NCBI GenBank assembly: GCA_964450715.1
Contig: CAYVFC010000198.1
Coordinates: 1 to 11,799, forward strand
Length of the DNA: 11,799 bases
Direction: 5' to 3'
Source of the DNA: CAYVFC01 sp964450715
GTDB lineage: Bacteria > Myxococcota_A > Polyangia > Polyangiales > JAFGIB01
The translations under genes and the position numbers were made by a program. Positions within the stretch are counted from its first letter, which is position 1. Every line of letters starts with the position of its first letter. Positions 1 through 6,652 of this stretch are shown one piece after another. The notes below the pieces were generated by a model. The model saw nothing but the letters and a program-made list of their open reading frames with translations, ran no database searches and was not told the DNA's origin.

Positions 1-77
1 CTGCGCCCGCCGCGCTGCGCGATGCTCGGTCCGGCATTTTGAGCCGGGAACTAATAAGTTAAGTCCGACCCCTATTG

Positions 78-1112
78 CTATTGCTCGGTGACCATGAAGG
101 CGAGGGTGGGCGCCGGGGTGCCGTCCGGAAAGGCCGCGCCGATCAGCTGCAGCACCCGCACCGACAGGGTCACCTTGCGGGCCTTCATCAAGGCGGCGCA
201 GGCGGTCTTGCCGCAAAACGGCGCCATGGCCTTGGTGACCGGCGAGTCGGTGATCACGGCCTCGCGCGAGCGGAACTGGAAGCCCGCGGACTCGGCAAAG
301 GGCAGCGCCATGTAACCCTCGATGACCTCGGGCGGCATGCCCTTGAGCACCTCGGCTCGCTCCTCGGCGGGCAAGGCCTCCAGCTGCTCGGTCAGCTCCT
401 CGATGCTGGGACCTCCCATGCGCTCGAACTTCAGGTTCACCCCGTCGCCCGCGGAAAAGAGGGTCGTCTGCACGTTGCCGCCCGTGGCTACCTTGACCTT
501 CTTCTCCACGCAGCTGGTTCCGCGGCCGCTCATACAGCCCATATGGACGTGTTCCCAGACCGCGACGAAGTCGTCCCAGGAACGCGGCGCTACCGTATCG
601 AACTTGACCTCGTCGTCGGTATCCGCCATGACCTTGAAGCCGTTGAGCTCCATCCAGCCGGTATCGGCCGTCCCACCCGGCTTGCGCACCTTGAACGCCG
701 CACTGCGGATACCAGCGGCCTGGGCCGAGCCCAGAACGCGCAACAGGTTGATAAAGGGAGCGTTGGAGTGCACCTCCAAGGCCACCGCGGATTTGGCCGG
801 AGACGACAGGGCCGCCTTCAGCTTGGGCGCCGAGTCCCCGCTGACCTCCGCGGCCGGGAACTCTCCGCCCTCGAACTCGAGGACCCGCTCGCCGTTAACG
901 GTAACGTAGTTCGGAGCCAACTGGACCACGTGGGCGTTGCCCGGCTCGGGGCTGCCGGCGCGCAGGGAGACCGGCAGCGCCAGCACGCTCATCTCGTCGA
1001 CCTTGGCTCCCTCGCCCTTCCCGTTTTTAACTAAGTCACAACCGAAAAGGGCGACGGCGGACATTAAACCTACAGTGAAAAGGACCAGGACGCGGTGTAC
1101 CGTGATAGTCAT
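78..1112 (-). CDS. Lipoprotein with an ExbD/TolR-like periplasmic domain
   Basis: Predicted 344-residue lipoprotein. Residues 1-24 form a type II signal peptide with lipobox LFGC, giving Cys25 as the lipidated residue; Asp follows at +2. Residues about 45-143 read like the ExbD/TolR periplasmic fold. There is an LPVSL strand, a 'YVTVNGERV' hairpin, a helix with APKLKAAL, a strand with SAVALEVHSNAPF, a helix with LLRVLGSAQAAGI and a closing strand SAAFKV. ExbD normally has an N-terminal transmembrane anchor; here a lipid anchor would replace it. The C-terminal 200 residues are not recognised and contain two Cys pairs (193/201 and 300/305) that could form disulfides, plus an acidic helix near 236-265. 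The assignment rests on pattern memory, so the exact role is unknown. It is divergent from the AraC-type gene and may be its target. The ATG at 1112 is the only start giving a full signal peptide; its ribosome site is weak. Confidence 0.85.
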   Translation of the reverse strand: MTITVHRVLVLFTVGLMSAVALFGCDLVKNGKGEGAKVDEMSVLALPVSLRAGSPEPGNAHVVQLAPNYVTVNGERVLEFEGGEFPAAEVSGDSAPKLKAALSSPAKSAVALEVHSNAPFINLLRVLGSAQAAGIRSAAFKVRKPGGTADTGWMELNGFKVMADTDDEVKFDTVAPRSWDDFVAVWEHVHMGCMSGRGTSCVEKKVKVATGGNVQTTLFSAGDGVNLKFERMGGPSIEELTEQLEALPAEERAEVLKGMPPEVIEGYMALPFAESAGFQFRSREAVITDSPVTKAMAPFCGKTACAALMKARKVTLSVRVLQLIGAAFPDGTPAPTLAFMVTEQ

Positions 1113-1282
1113 GGGCCAGAATATACCTTCCTTTTCCCGAATCTTGTACGAAAACGCACACGGTTTAAGGAGGTTGTTTCCGCTCGCCGATCGGATCCCC
1201 TAGCCAGGGGATAGGGCCAATTCTGGCTGTAATTCCGACCGTTTCTGGCCCACGACCACCCTTATCCCGGAACGGTAGTACC
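1113..1282. promoter_or_regulatory. Divergent promoter region with TTCTGGC repeats
   Basis: This 170-base gap lies between two divergent genes and should hold both promoters. TTCTGGC occurs at 1221-1227 and 1243-1249 in the same orientation, 22 bases apart (about two helical turns). It occurs once inverted at 1115-1121, right before the lipoprotein start. The first copy sits in an imperfect palindrome, GCCA-N4-TGGC (1216-1227). A separate hairpin, ATCCCCT-AGCC-AGGGGAT, lies at 1195-1212. AraC-family proteins often bind direct repeats on one DNA face, so autoregulation or control of the lipoprotein by the adjacent regulator is plausible. That is inference; no promoter box was convincing. Confidence 0.4.
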
Positions 1283-2371
1283 ATGCGAGAATCCAGGACC
1301 CACGGTACGGATAGCTATACCGTCTCGGCGACCGTGCTCGCCCCGTTTCTGAGGCTCTGCGAGGAGGCCGGCGAACGGACCGCCGTCAAGGCCTACCGGC
1401 TGGCCGAGGAGATCCTGCAGACGCGCGGCATCTCCATGGCGTCCATCGAGGCCGACTCCACCCAGAGGCTGCCCTGGTCAGTGGTGCTGGAGCTGTACCA
1501 CGCCTTCGTCGACCTGCTCGACAACCCGGCCGCGGCGCTTCTGGCCGGCGCGCGAGCCAAGCCCGGGGATTTCCAGCTGCTCGAGTACCTCTGCCGCAGC
1601 TGCAACACGATCGGCGAGGCCATCGAGCACCTCGGGCGCTACCTGCCGCTGGTCATCGAGATGGACTACGAGCTGCATATGGAGGGCGACCGCGCGGAAA
1701 CGATCCTGCGTTTTCCCTTCGAGCTCAACGTGCCCTCGGGCTGGTATGAGTTCATGTCGGCCTACCTGGCTAACATGTCGATGATTTACGTCGTCCCGCT
1801 GGATACCGTTCCGGTGCGGGAGGTCCGTTTCACCCACGCACCCCCGCAGTACGCCCAACAGTTCGCGACCATCTTCCCCGCGCCGGTCCGCTTCAACGCC
1901 GAGCACGACGGCGCGGTTTTCGATGCCTCTTTCATGCGCCACCCGCTGCGGACCGCGGATCCTATCCTGCACGACATCCTGCAGCGGGCGGCCGATGTCG
2001 AGCTCGGCCTGATACCGCGCCTGAACGCCTTCATCACCCGCGTGCGGGTGGCCGTGCAGGAGCATCTCCACCAGGGCGCTCGGCTGGAGAGCGTGGCCGC
2101 CAGCCTGACCGTCAGCCCGGCCACGCTGCGGCGGCGGCTGCGAGAGTACGGCACCACCTTTACCAACCTGCTGGACGACGTCAGGCGCGAGCACGCCCGC
2201 CGCTACCTGGGAGAGCCCGAGCGGAACATCGCCGAGATCGCCTACCAGCTCGGCTTTGCCCACCCCCCGGCCTTTCACCGCGCCTGCAAGCGCTGGTTCC
2301 AGCAATCGCCCAGCGAGTTCCGCGATTCGCTGGCGCCGCACCCGGTCTCCCGGCTCTGGCGCCAGCGTTGA
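1283..2371 (+). CDS. AraC-family transcriptional regulator
   Basis: A 362-residue DNA-binding regulator of the OruR/ArgR-like branch, in which a long N-terminal 'arabinose-binding-type' domain (about residues 20-210) precedes a C-terminal AraC HTH. The DNA-binding half is clear. The first helix-turn-helix is around 267-290 (LESVAASLTVSPATLRRRLR). The second is around 315-343 (NIAEIAYQLGFAHPPAFHRA, then KRWFQQSPSEFR), matching the family signature where the conserved G-F-S/A...F-R-F/W-G/Q-x-P pattern is expected. The length fits this subfamily. The ligand is unknown; relatives sense amino acids, fatty acids or quinoline-type compounds. The ATG at 1283 has only a weak ribosome site but gives the normal N-terminus. 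It is divergent from the ExbD-like lipoprotein, which is a possible target. There is no downstream co-transcribed gene; the next feature is a repeat element. Confidence 0.9.
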   Translation: MRESRTHGTDSYTVSATVLAPFLRLCEEAGERTAVKAYRLAEEILQTRGISMASIEADSTQRLPWSVVLELYHAFVDLLDNPAAALLAGARAKPGDFQLLEYLCRSCNTIGEAIEHLGRYLPLVIEMDYELHMEGDRAETILRFPFELNVPSGWYEFMSAYLANMSMIYVVPLDTVPVREVRFTHAPPQYAQQFATIFPAPVRFNAEHDGAVFDASFMRHPLRTADPILHDILQRAADVELGLIPRLNAFITRVRVAVQEHLHQGARLESVAASLTVSPATLRRRLREYGTTFTNLLDDVRREHARRYLGEPERNIAEIAYQLGFAHPPAFHRACKRWFQQSPSEFRDSLAPHPVSRLWRQR

Positions 2372-2386
2372 GGCCGTTCCAGAACC

Positions 2387-2553
2387 CTAGAAGCCATTTC
2401 ATAAATAATCCCGTCGTCTTTCGGGCGGGGCGACGCGGTCTGCGGCCCCGCCTTACGCTCGAAAATGCACCGCATTTCCTCGGTTCGGCGGAACCACATC
2501 CCGCATCGCCGCGCTCCGAAATACTCGGTCCGTATTTATGAAATGGCTTCTAG
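2387..2553. mobile_element. MITE-like element with perfect 21-bp terminal inverted repeats
   Basis: The left arm at 2387-2407 (starting CTAGAAGCCATTTCAT) and the right arm at 2533-2553 (ending ATGAAATGGCTTCTAG) are exact reverse complements over 21 bases. They enclose a GC-rich core of about 125 bases with no credible gene. The core has its own 8-bp hairpin (GGCGGGGC at 2424-2431, GCCCCGCC at 2445-2452). The outermost CTAG is itself palindromic. It could therefore be part of the arm or a duplicated target (CTAG/TA targets are known for some IS5-family groups). Size, symmetry and lack of coding content suggest a non-autonomous miniature transposable element. It starts 16 bases past the AraC stop and could also act as that gene's transcript end, but no T-run follows the inner hairpin. 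Confidence 0.6.
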
Positions 2554-2773
2554 TTTTCCGCCCGATCCAAGCCCTTGCCACGAGTCGGCCCGCATATCCT
2601 CAGCGCTCAATCACATACCCCTGCCGTATTTACGGAAAAGTTGGGCTAGGCGAGCGGCATTATTATTGAAAACAAACCGTACGAAAAGTAACTATTGTTA
2701 AAGGGTAACGCTCAAAAATACCCCGGCAGAGCGTAAACCCCGAGGTCGCGGCCGGAAAAACGAGAGGCGTATC
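2554..2773 (+). promoter_or_regulatory. Upstream region of the 2774 lipoprotein
   Basis: The second part of the 402-base gene-free stretch between 2371 and 2774. It is more AT-rich than the genes, particularly 2630-2710, as expected of a promoter. A small palindrome, CCGTA-TT-TACGG, lies at about 2622-2633. A good ribosome site, GAGAGG (2762-2767), precedes the ATG at 2774 by six bases and fixes that start. I could not identify a convincing -35/-10 pair. Confidence 0.35.
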
Positions 2774-3748
2774 ATGAGCTCGAATAGCGACAGAGGAAAG
2801 GCTCGGGTCCGGATTCTGGCGGTCGCCATGCTGGCGGCGCTCGCTACGCTTGCGGCAGCCTGCAACGCAGAGAACGGCACCTCTAACGGACCGCCGCCGG
2901 GCGGCGGATCCGGCTCCGGGGGAGGTGGCGAACAGGGGGGCTCGGGCGGCATCTATGTTCCCCCCCAGCCGTTGGAAGGCGAGTGTCCTCTGGACAATAA
3001 AACCCAGCCGTGCACCTGCGTGAACGCGGACGGCGAGCAAGTGCAGGGATCACAGACCTGCAACAAGATCATGGGCTGGGGGACGTGCGAATGCGCGTCG
3101 ATGCCCGAGACCATCATCACCGTGCAGCGGGGACCGGTGGCGACCAACCCGCTGAATCAGGTCCCCGCCGACTTCGAATGGCAGCGCACCGCCCCGGAGG
3201 GCACCTGCAAGGCGGGATTCTACGACGGGCTGTTCGACGGGCTGTACAACTCTCAGGCCACGGCCCTGGCCTCGTTCGGTTTCTGGACCACGGTGCCGGT
3301 CGACGGCAACGTCTCGGCCACCATCCAGGAGAAGCCGGGCACGAACGGCGAGTTCTTCGAGATCGCGGACGGGGTATTCGAGGGCACGGCCATGGACATG
3401 TTTCCCTTCGTAGGGGACTTCGAGGGAGAGCTGAACTGCGAGACCAAGACCTTCGAGGGGGCGCTGAAGCGGTGCTACTACGAGATCGGCATGGACCGGT
3501 ACGGGTTCGAGGGGATCGCGCGCTCGCAGTACGACGTCATCAACCATGCCTTCATCAACGGCGTCTGGTCGGTGACCGAGCCCGCCGGCAACTCCATCAT
3601 CTACTCGCCGCTCACCCCGGACGCGGCGCCGCCCACGGACTACCCGCCGCCTCTGGACGTGCAGCCGGGTCAGCCCCTGCCGGCGACCTATCCCGTCGCC
3701 TACAAGGGAGGGACGGGCAACTGGTCGATGACCTTCGCAGGGCCATAG
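2774..3748 (+). CDS. Secreted lipoprotein with Gly-rich spacer, Cys-rich module and beta-type C-terminal domain
   Basis: A 324-residue protein of unknown function, predicted to be exported and lipid-anchored: basic n-region, hydrophobic stretch 13-27, lipobox LAAAC with Cys30. Residues about 39-60 are a flexible Pro/Gly/Ser spacer. Residues 71-107 form a compact Cys-rich module (Cys71, 80, 82, 96, 105, 107) with the pattern C-x8-CTC...QTCN...GWGTCEC, a motif I associate with myxobacterial surface lipoproteins. From about 143 a beta-rich domain alternates aromatic and Gly residues (GFYDGLFDGLY, EFFEIADGVFEGTAMDMF, FVGDFEGELNC, YGFEGIARSQYD, FINGVWSV, GGTGNWSM), with Cys145, 222 and 234. The pattern suggests a repeated beta-strand fold with a possible binding or structural surface role. 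The ribosome site GAGAGG supports the ATG. It appears monocistronic, ending before a hairpin terminator. Confidence 0.85.
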   Translation: MSSNSDRGKARVRILAVAMLAALATLAAACNAENGTSNGPPPGGGSGSGGGGEQGGSGGIYVPPQPLEGECPLDNKTQPCTCVNADGEQVQGSQTCNKIMGWGTCECASMPETIITVQRGPVATNPLNQVPADFEWQRTAPEGTCKAGFYDGLFDGLYNSQATALASFGFWTTVPVDGNVSATIQEKPGTNGEFFEIADGVFEGTAMDMFPFVGDFEGELNCETKTFEGALKRCYYEIGMDRYGFEGIARSQYDVINHAFINGVWSVTEPAGNSIIYSPLTPDAAPPTDYPPPLDVQPGQPLPATYPVAYKGGTGNWSMTFAGP

Positions 3749-3780
3749 GGCGATTCCGGCGGCGAGCCGGTCTTACCGAT

Positions 3781-3816
3781 CGAACCGGCCGCCTTTCGGG
3801 GCGGCCGATTCGTTTA
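3781..3816 (+). terminator. Hairpin terminator after the 2774 lipoprotein
   Basis: A perfect 7-bp GC stem, GGCCGCC (3787-3793) and GGCGGCC (3800-3806), with loop TTTCGG. The flanks CGAA/TTCG add pairing around a small bulge. The T-rich tail (CGTTTA) is short, so termination may be partial. It lies 38 bases past the stop codon. Confidence 0.55.
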
Positions 3817-3842
3817 ATGAGCCCGGCCCTCGTTATTTCACA

Positions 3843-3993
3843 ATTGAAACGTGCGCCTTTTTTTGTTGCGTGCTACTGTTCCGCGTTTTTTCACGGCGTC
3901 CATTCCCGCCGAACGGCGCAATGGCGGGAAAGACCAGCCGTAACCCCGCATACAGAAACGTTTTTTACTCGACCTGGATTCAGAGGTGAACCT
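3843..3993 (+). promoter_or_regulatory. Upstream region of the redox operon with inverted repeat
   Basis: The leader of the tmcC-like gene. An exact 8-bp inverted repeat, TTCCCGCC (3903-3910) and GGCGGGAA (3923-3930), with a 12-base spacer could be an operator or a 5'-leader hairpin. A smaller palindrome, TTCA-CAAT-TGAA, lies at about 3837-3848. The strong ribosome site AGAGGTGA (3982-3989) ends four bases before the ATG at 3994. It decides the start against a much longer open frame running back into the previous gene. I see no clear promoter boxes. Confidence 0.45.
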
Positions 3994-4944
3994 ATGGATT
4001 TGATCCCCTATGTCCTGGCCTACTTCGGTCTGGCCGTGTTCGCAGTCGCCGTCATCGCCCGGGTGGTGATGTGGTCCAAGCTGCCCATGCACGTGCGCTG
4101 GGAGCTGTACCCGGTCGCCCACGAGGCCAAAAAAGCCCACTACGGCGGCTCCTACCTGGAGGAGAGCGAGTGGTGGAAGAAGCCCCGCGAGGCGTCGATG
4201 ATCGGCGAGCTCAAGGTGATGCTCCCCGAGATCGTCTTTCTGGTCGCGGTCAAGGAGCACAACCCGTCGCTCTGGACCAGGACCTTTCCCTTTCACTTCG
4301 GGCTGTACCTGGTCATCACCTGTACCGCGCTTTTGATGGGTGTATCGGTGCTCGGCCTGATCGCGCCCGGTCTGCTGGAAGGCGCCCTGGGCTCGCTGGT
4401 GCAGCTAGCGGTGGTGGCGCTGGGCGCCGGCGGGCTGACCCTGGGCCTGGTCGGAGCGCTGGGGTTGCTGCAACGGCGGCTAACCCATCCCGACCTCAAG
4501 GACTACACCTCGCCGGCCGACATCTTCAACCTGTTGTTCTTCATCGTCGCCTTCGGCTGCTCGCTCTGCTCCTTCATCCTGGTGGACCGGAGCTTCGCCC
4601 AGGTCGGCGCCTTTATCGGCAACCTGGTCGCCTTCAACCCGGCGCCGCTGCCCGGCTCGGGGCTCGAGACCCTGCTGCCCGCAGTCTCGGTCATCCTGAT
4701 GAGCCTGCTGGTGGCCTACATCCCGCTGACCCACATGTCTCACTTCGTCGCCAAGTACTTCGCCTACCACGCCATCCGCTGGAACGACACGCCCAATCTG
4801 CAGGGCGGTCCGCAGGAAGCGGCCATCGGTGAAACCCTCTCCCGGCCGGTGAGCTGGGCAGCCGCGCACATCGGCGCGGACGGCAAGACGACCTGGGCTG
4901 ACGTGGCCACGAAGCTGCCCGTAGAACAACAGGAGAAGAAATAA
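3994..4944 (+). CDS. tmcC: TmcC/HmcC-like membrane cytochrome b subunit (NarI-like gamma family)
   Basis: A 316-residue integral membrane subunit of an HdrD/TmcB-type respiratory complex, expected to bind heme b and exchange electrons with menaquinone. Hydrophobic segments lie at about 4-26, 98-122, 132-158, 176-197 and 226-245: five spans, as in NarI/DsrM/TmcC. The N-terminal sequence after the first span (KLPMHVRWELYPVAHE, 29-44) is a signature I recognise from the TmcC branch. Possible heme or quinone-site histidines are His43, His101 (FPFHFGLYL), His247 and His250 (THMSHF). The soluble C-terminus (about 255-316) is hydrophilic and probably touches the partner protein. The stop overlaps the start of the next gene by one base (TAATG), indicating translational coupling. 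The symbol is given by resemblance only; DsrM- or HmcE-like naming is possible. Confidence 0.8.
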   Translation: MDLIPYVLAYFGLAVFAVAVIARVVMWSKLPMHVRWELYPVAHEAKKAHYGGSYLEESEWWKKPREASMIGELKVMLPEIVFLVAVKEHNPSLWTRTFPFHFGLYLVITCTALLMGVSVLGLIAPGLLEGALGSLVQLAVVALGAGGLTLGLVGALGLLQRRLTHPDLKDYTSPADIFNLLFFIVAFGCSLCSFILVDRSFAQVGAFIGNLVAFNPAPLPGSGLETLLPAVSVILMSLLVAYIPLTHMSHFVAKYFAYHAIRWNDTPNLQGGPQEAAIGETLSRPVSWAAAHIGADGKTTWADVATKLPVEQQEKK

Positions 4945-6545
4945 TGAATCGCGATCTGACCATCAACGACATCTCCAAGGGTGATGGAGCCATCTCCTGC
5001 GTCGACCCGGAGGACCAGATCCCGCTGCCCCCGCCTTTCGACAAGATCGAAGAGGAACCGACCATCGGCGCGCTCACCGACAAGGCCAAGGAGAGCTACG
5101 AGGTCGTCGACGACACCATCGTGCTCAACCTGCCCAAGCCCCAGAGCAAGGAAGAAGAGGAGAAGCTGGTCAACCAGTTCCTCTCCGGTCTCAGGAAGTG
5201 CTTCAGCGAGAACGACAACTGGACCTTCCTGCAGCCGCTGCTCATCTCCATGGAGCACTGCGCCAAGTGCCAGACCTGCAACGACGCCTGCCACGTCTAC
5301 CTGGAGAGCGGCAAGAACCCGCTGTACCGCCCCACCTATCGCTCCGAGGCGCTCCGGCGCATCTACTACAAGTACATCAAGAACGCCTCGACCTTCGTGC
5401 ACGGCGACATCGATCTGAACTGGAAGGTGGTGGCGCGCCTGATCGAGCTATCCTATCGCTGCAACGTCTGCCGGCGCTGCGCGCAGACCTGCCCCATCGG
5501 CGCGGACAACGCGCTGCTGGCCCGCGAGATCCGCAAGATCGCCAGCCAGGAGATGGGCATCACGACGAAGGAGCTGCACGACAACGGCGCCATGCTGCAG
5601 ATGAAGGTGGGCTCCTCGACCGGCATGAACGCGCTGGTGGTCAAGGACAACATCGAGTTCATCGACGAGGATACCACCGACAAGACCGGCATCGAGGTCA
5701 AGACCCCCTGGGACGTGCAAGGGGCGGACATCCTGCTCATTCACAACGCGGGCGAGATCATGGCCTGGCCGGAAAACCCGGGAGCGTTCGGGCTTCTGTT
5801 CCAGCAGGCGGGCCTGAGCTGGACCCTGTCGAGCGATCTGGCCGCCTATGACGGCATCAACTACGGGGTCTTCTACGACGACGTGCAGTTCGCCCGGGTT
5901 GCGCTCTTGCACGCGCAGGCCGCGCGTAAGCTCAAGGTCAACCGGATCGTGCTCGGCGAGTGCGGCCACGCGCACAAGGCGCTGACCGTGATCGCGGACA
6001 AGGTGCTGACCGGGGACCTCAACGTCCCCCGCGAGAGCGCCATGACCGTGCTCCGGGATATCGTGCGCTCGGGCAAAATCAAGTTCGACAAGAGCCGCAA
6101 CGACTTCCCGGTCACCCTGCACGACCCGTGCAACCTGGCGCGGCTGATGGGCATCATCCAGCCGCAGCGCGAGATCATCAAGGCTGTGGTGCCGGAGAAC
6201 CGATTCCGCGAGATGACGCCCCACGGGGTGAACAACTTCTGCTGCGGCGGCGGCTCGGGGTTCGCCATCATGTCCGGCCACAACTTCAGCGGTTGGCGCC
6301 ACCACTGTTCCGGCCGGCGCAAGTTCCGGCAGGTCCTGGAGGCCTTCCAGGGCGAGGTCATGGACAAGGAGCACCCCAAGTACGTCTGCGCCCCCTGCAG
6401 CAACTGCAAGGGCCAGCTCCGCGACATCATCACCTATTACGACGCCTGGGAGAAAGCCGGCATCAGTTACGGCGGCCTGGTGGAGCTGATGGTCAACGCC
6501 ATGGTCGACGCCAAGCCCGACTACATCGACTGGGAGTGGCACTGA
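4944..6545 (+). CDS. tmcB: TmcB/HdrD-like iron-sulfur protein of a membrane redox complex
   Basis: A 533-residue cytoplasmic iron-sulfur subunit that should pass electrons to or from the adjacent membrane subunit. It has two ferredoxin-type 4Fe-4S motifs: Cys106-x2-109-x2-112-x3-116, and Cys173-x2-176-x2-179-x3-183-Pro. A CCG (HdrB/HdrD) domain follows with Cys396 (HDPCN), Cys433-Cys434 (CCGGG) and Cys482/485 (CAPC). Such domains hold the noncubane 4Fe-4S site that works on disulfide-type chemistry in heterodisulfide reductase. The first CCG unit (about 255-350) is degenerate, with only Cys340 (LGECGHA), so just one site is likely, as in Tmc/Hmc relatives. The N-terminal 95 residues are acidic and lack motifs. 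The ribosome site AGGAGA (4931-4936) lies inside the tmcC end. No cytochrome c (TmcA) gene is next to it, so the electron partner is unknown. Confidence 0.85.
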   Translation: MNRDLTINDISKGDGAISCVDPEDQIPLPPPFDKIEEEPTIGALTDKAKESYEVVDDTIVLNLPKPQSKEEEEKLVNQFLSGLRKCFSENDNWTFLQPLLISMEHCAKCQTCNDACHVYLESGKNPLYRPTYRSEALRRIYYKYIKNASTFVHGDIDLNWKVVARLIELSYRCNVCRRCAQTCPIGADNALLAREIRKIASQEMGITTKELHDNGAMLQMKVGSSTGMNALVVKDNIEFIDEDTTDKTGIEVKTPWDVQGADILLIHNAGEIMAWPENPGAFGLLFQQAGLSWTLSSDLAAYDGINYGVFYDDVQFARVALLHAQAARKLKVNRIVLGECGHAHKALTVIADKVLTGDLNVPRESAMTVLRDIVRSGKIKFDKSRNDFPVTLHDPCNLARLMGIIQPQREIIKAVVPENRFREMTPHGVNNFCCGGGSGFAIMSGHNFSGWRHHCSGRRKFRQVLEAFQGEVMDKEHPKYVCAPCSNCKGQLRDIITYYDAWEKAGISYGGLVELMVNAMVDAKPDYIDWEWH

Positions 6546-6563
6546 CCCCCCTTTTTTCCTGTA

Positions 6564-6641
6564 GGCGCCGGACTCGACAAGACATGTTCGCCAGCGATTG
6601 CGACGCAAACGCTGCTGGCCAGACACGTCGAGTCCGACGCC
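6564..6641. repeat. Nested inverted repeat (15-bp outer arms)
   Basis: The outer arms GGCGCCGGACTCGAC (6564-6578) and GTCGAGTCCGACGCC (6627-6641) pair at 14 of 15 positions. Inside, GCCAGCG and CGCTGCTGGC give a second, bulged stem, so the 78 bases can fold into one long hairpin. It lies 18 bases behind the tmcB stop, between convergent genes. It could end the operon transcript or protect its 3' end, or be a REP-type repeat. A run of T (6552-6557) precedes the hairpin rather than following it, which argues against a simple plus-strand terminator. Confidence 0.6.
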
Positions 6642-6652
6642 CTGTTTACGAC

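Noticed and set aside
75..1034. 319-codon plus-strand open frame over the first lipoprotein
   Set aside because: His/Arg/Gly/Gln-rich antisense text; the minus strand has a signal peptide, lipobox and domain-like sequence.
1167..1173. AAGGAGG, a perfect ribosome-site sequence on the plus strand
   Set aside because: No start codon lies at a workable distance with a credible reading frame; the AraC start is 110 bases further.
2424..2452. Rho-independent terminator for the AraC gene
   Set aside because: The 8-bp stem is real but no T-run follows and the loop is 13 bases; it is better described as part of the enclosing repeat element.
3010..3993. Long open frame upstream of the tmcC start that could extend the protein by 328 residues
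   Set aside because: It overlaps the lipoprotein gene and a terminator in another frame, gives Arg/His-rich non-protein-like sequence, and the strong ribosome site at 3982-3989 fixes the start at 3994.
5448..6626. 392-codon minus-strand open frame
   Set aside because: Antisense shadow of tmcB; low-complexity Val/Asp/His/Gln text with no motif, as expected opposite a GC-rich gene.
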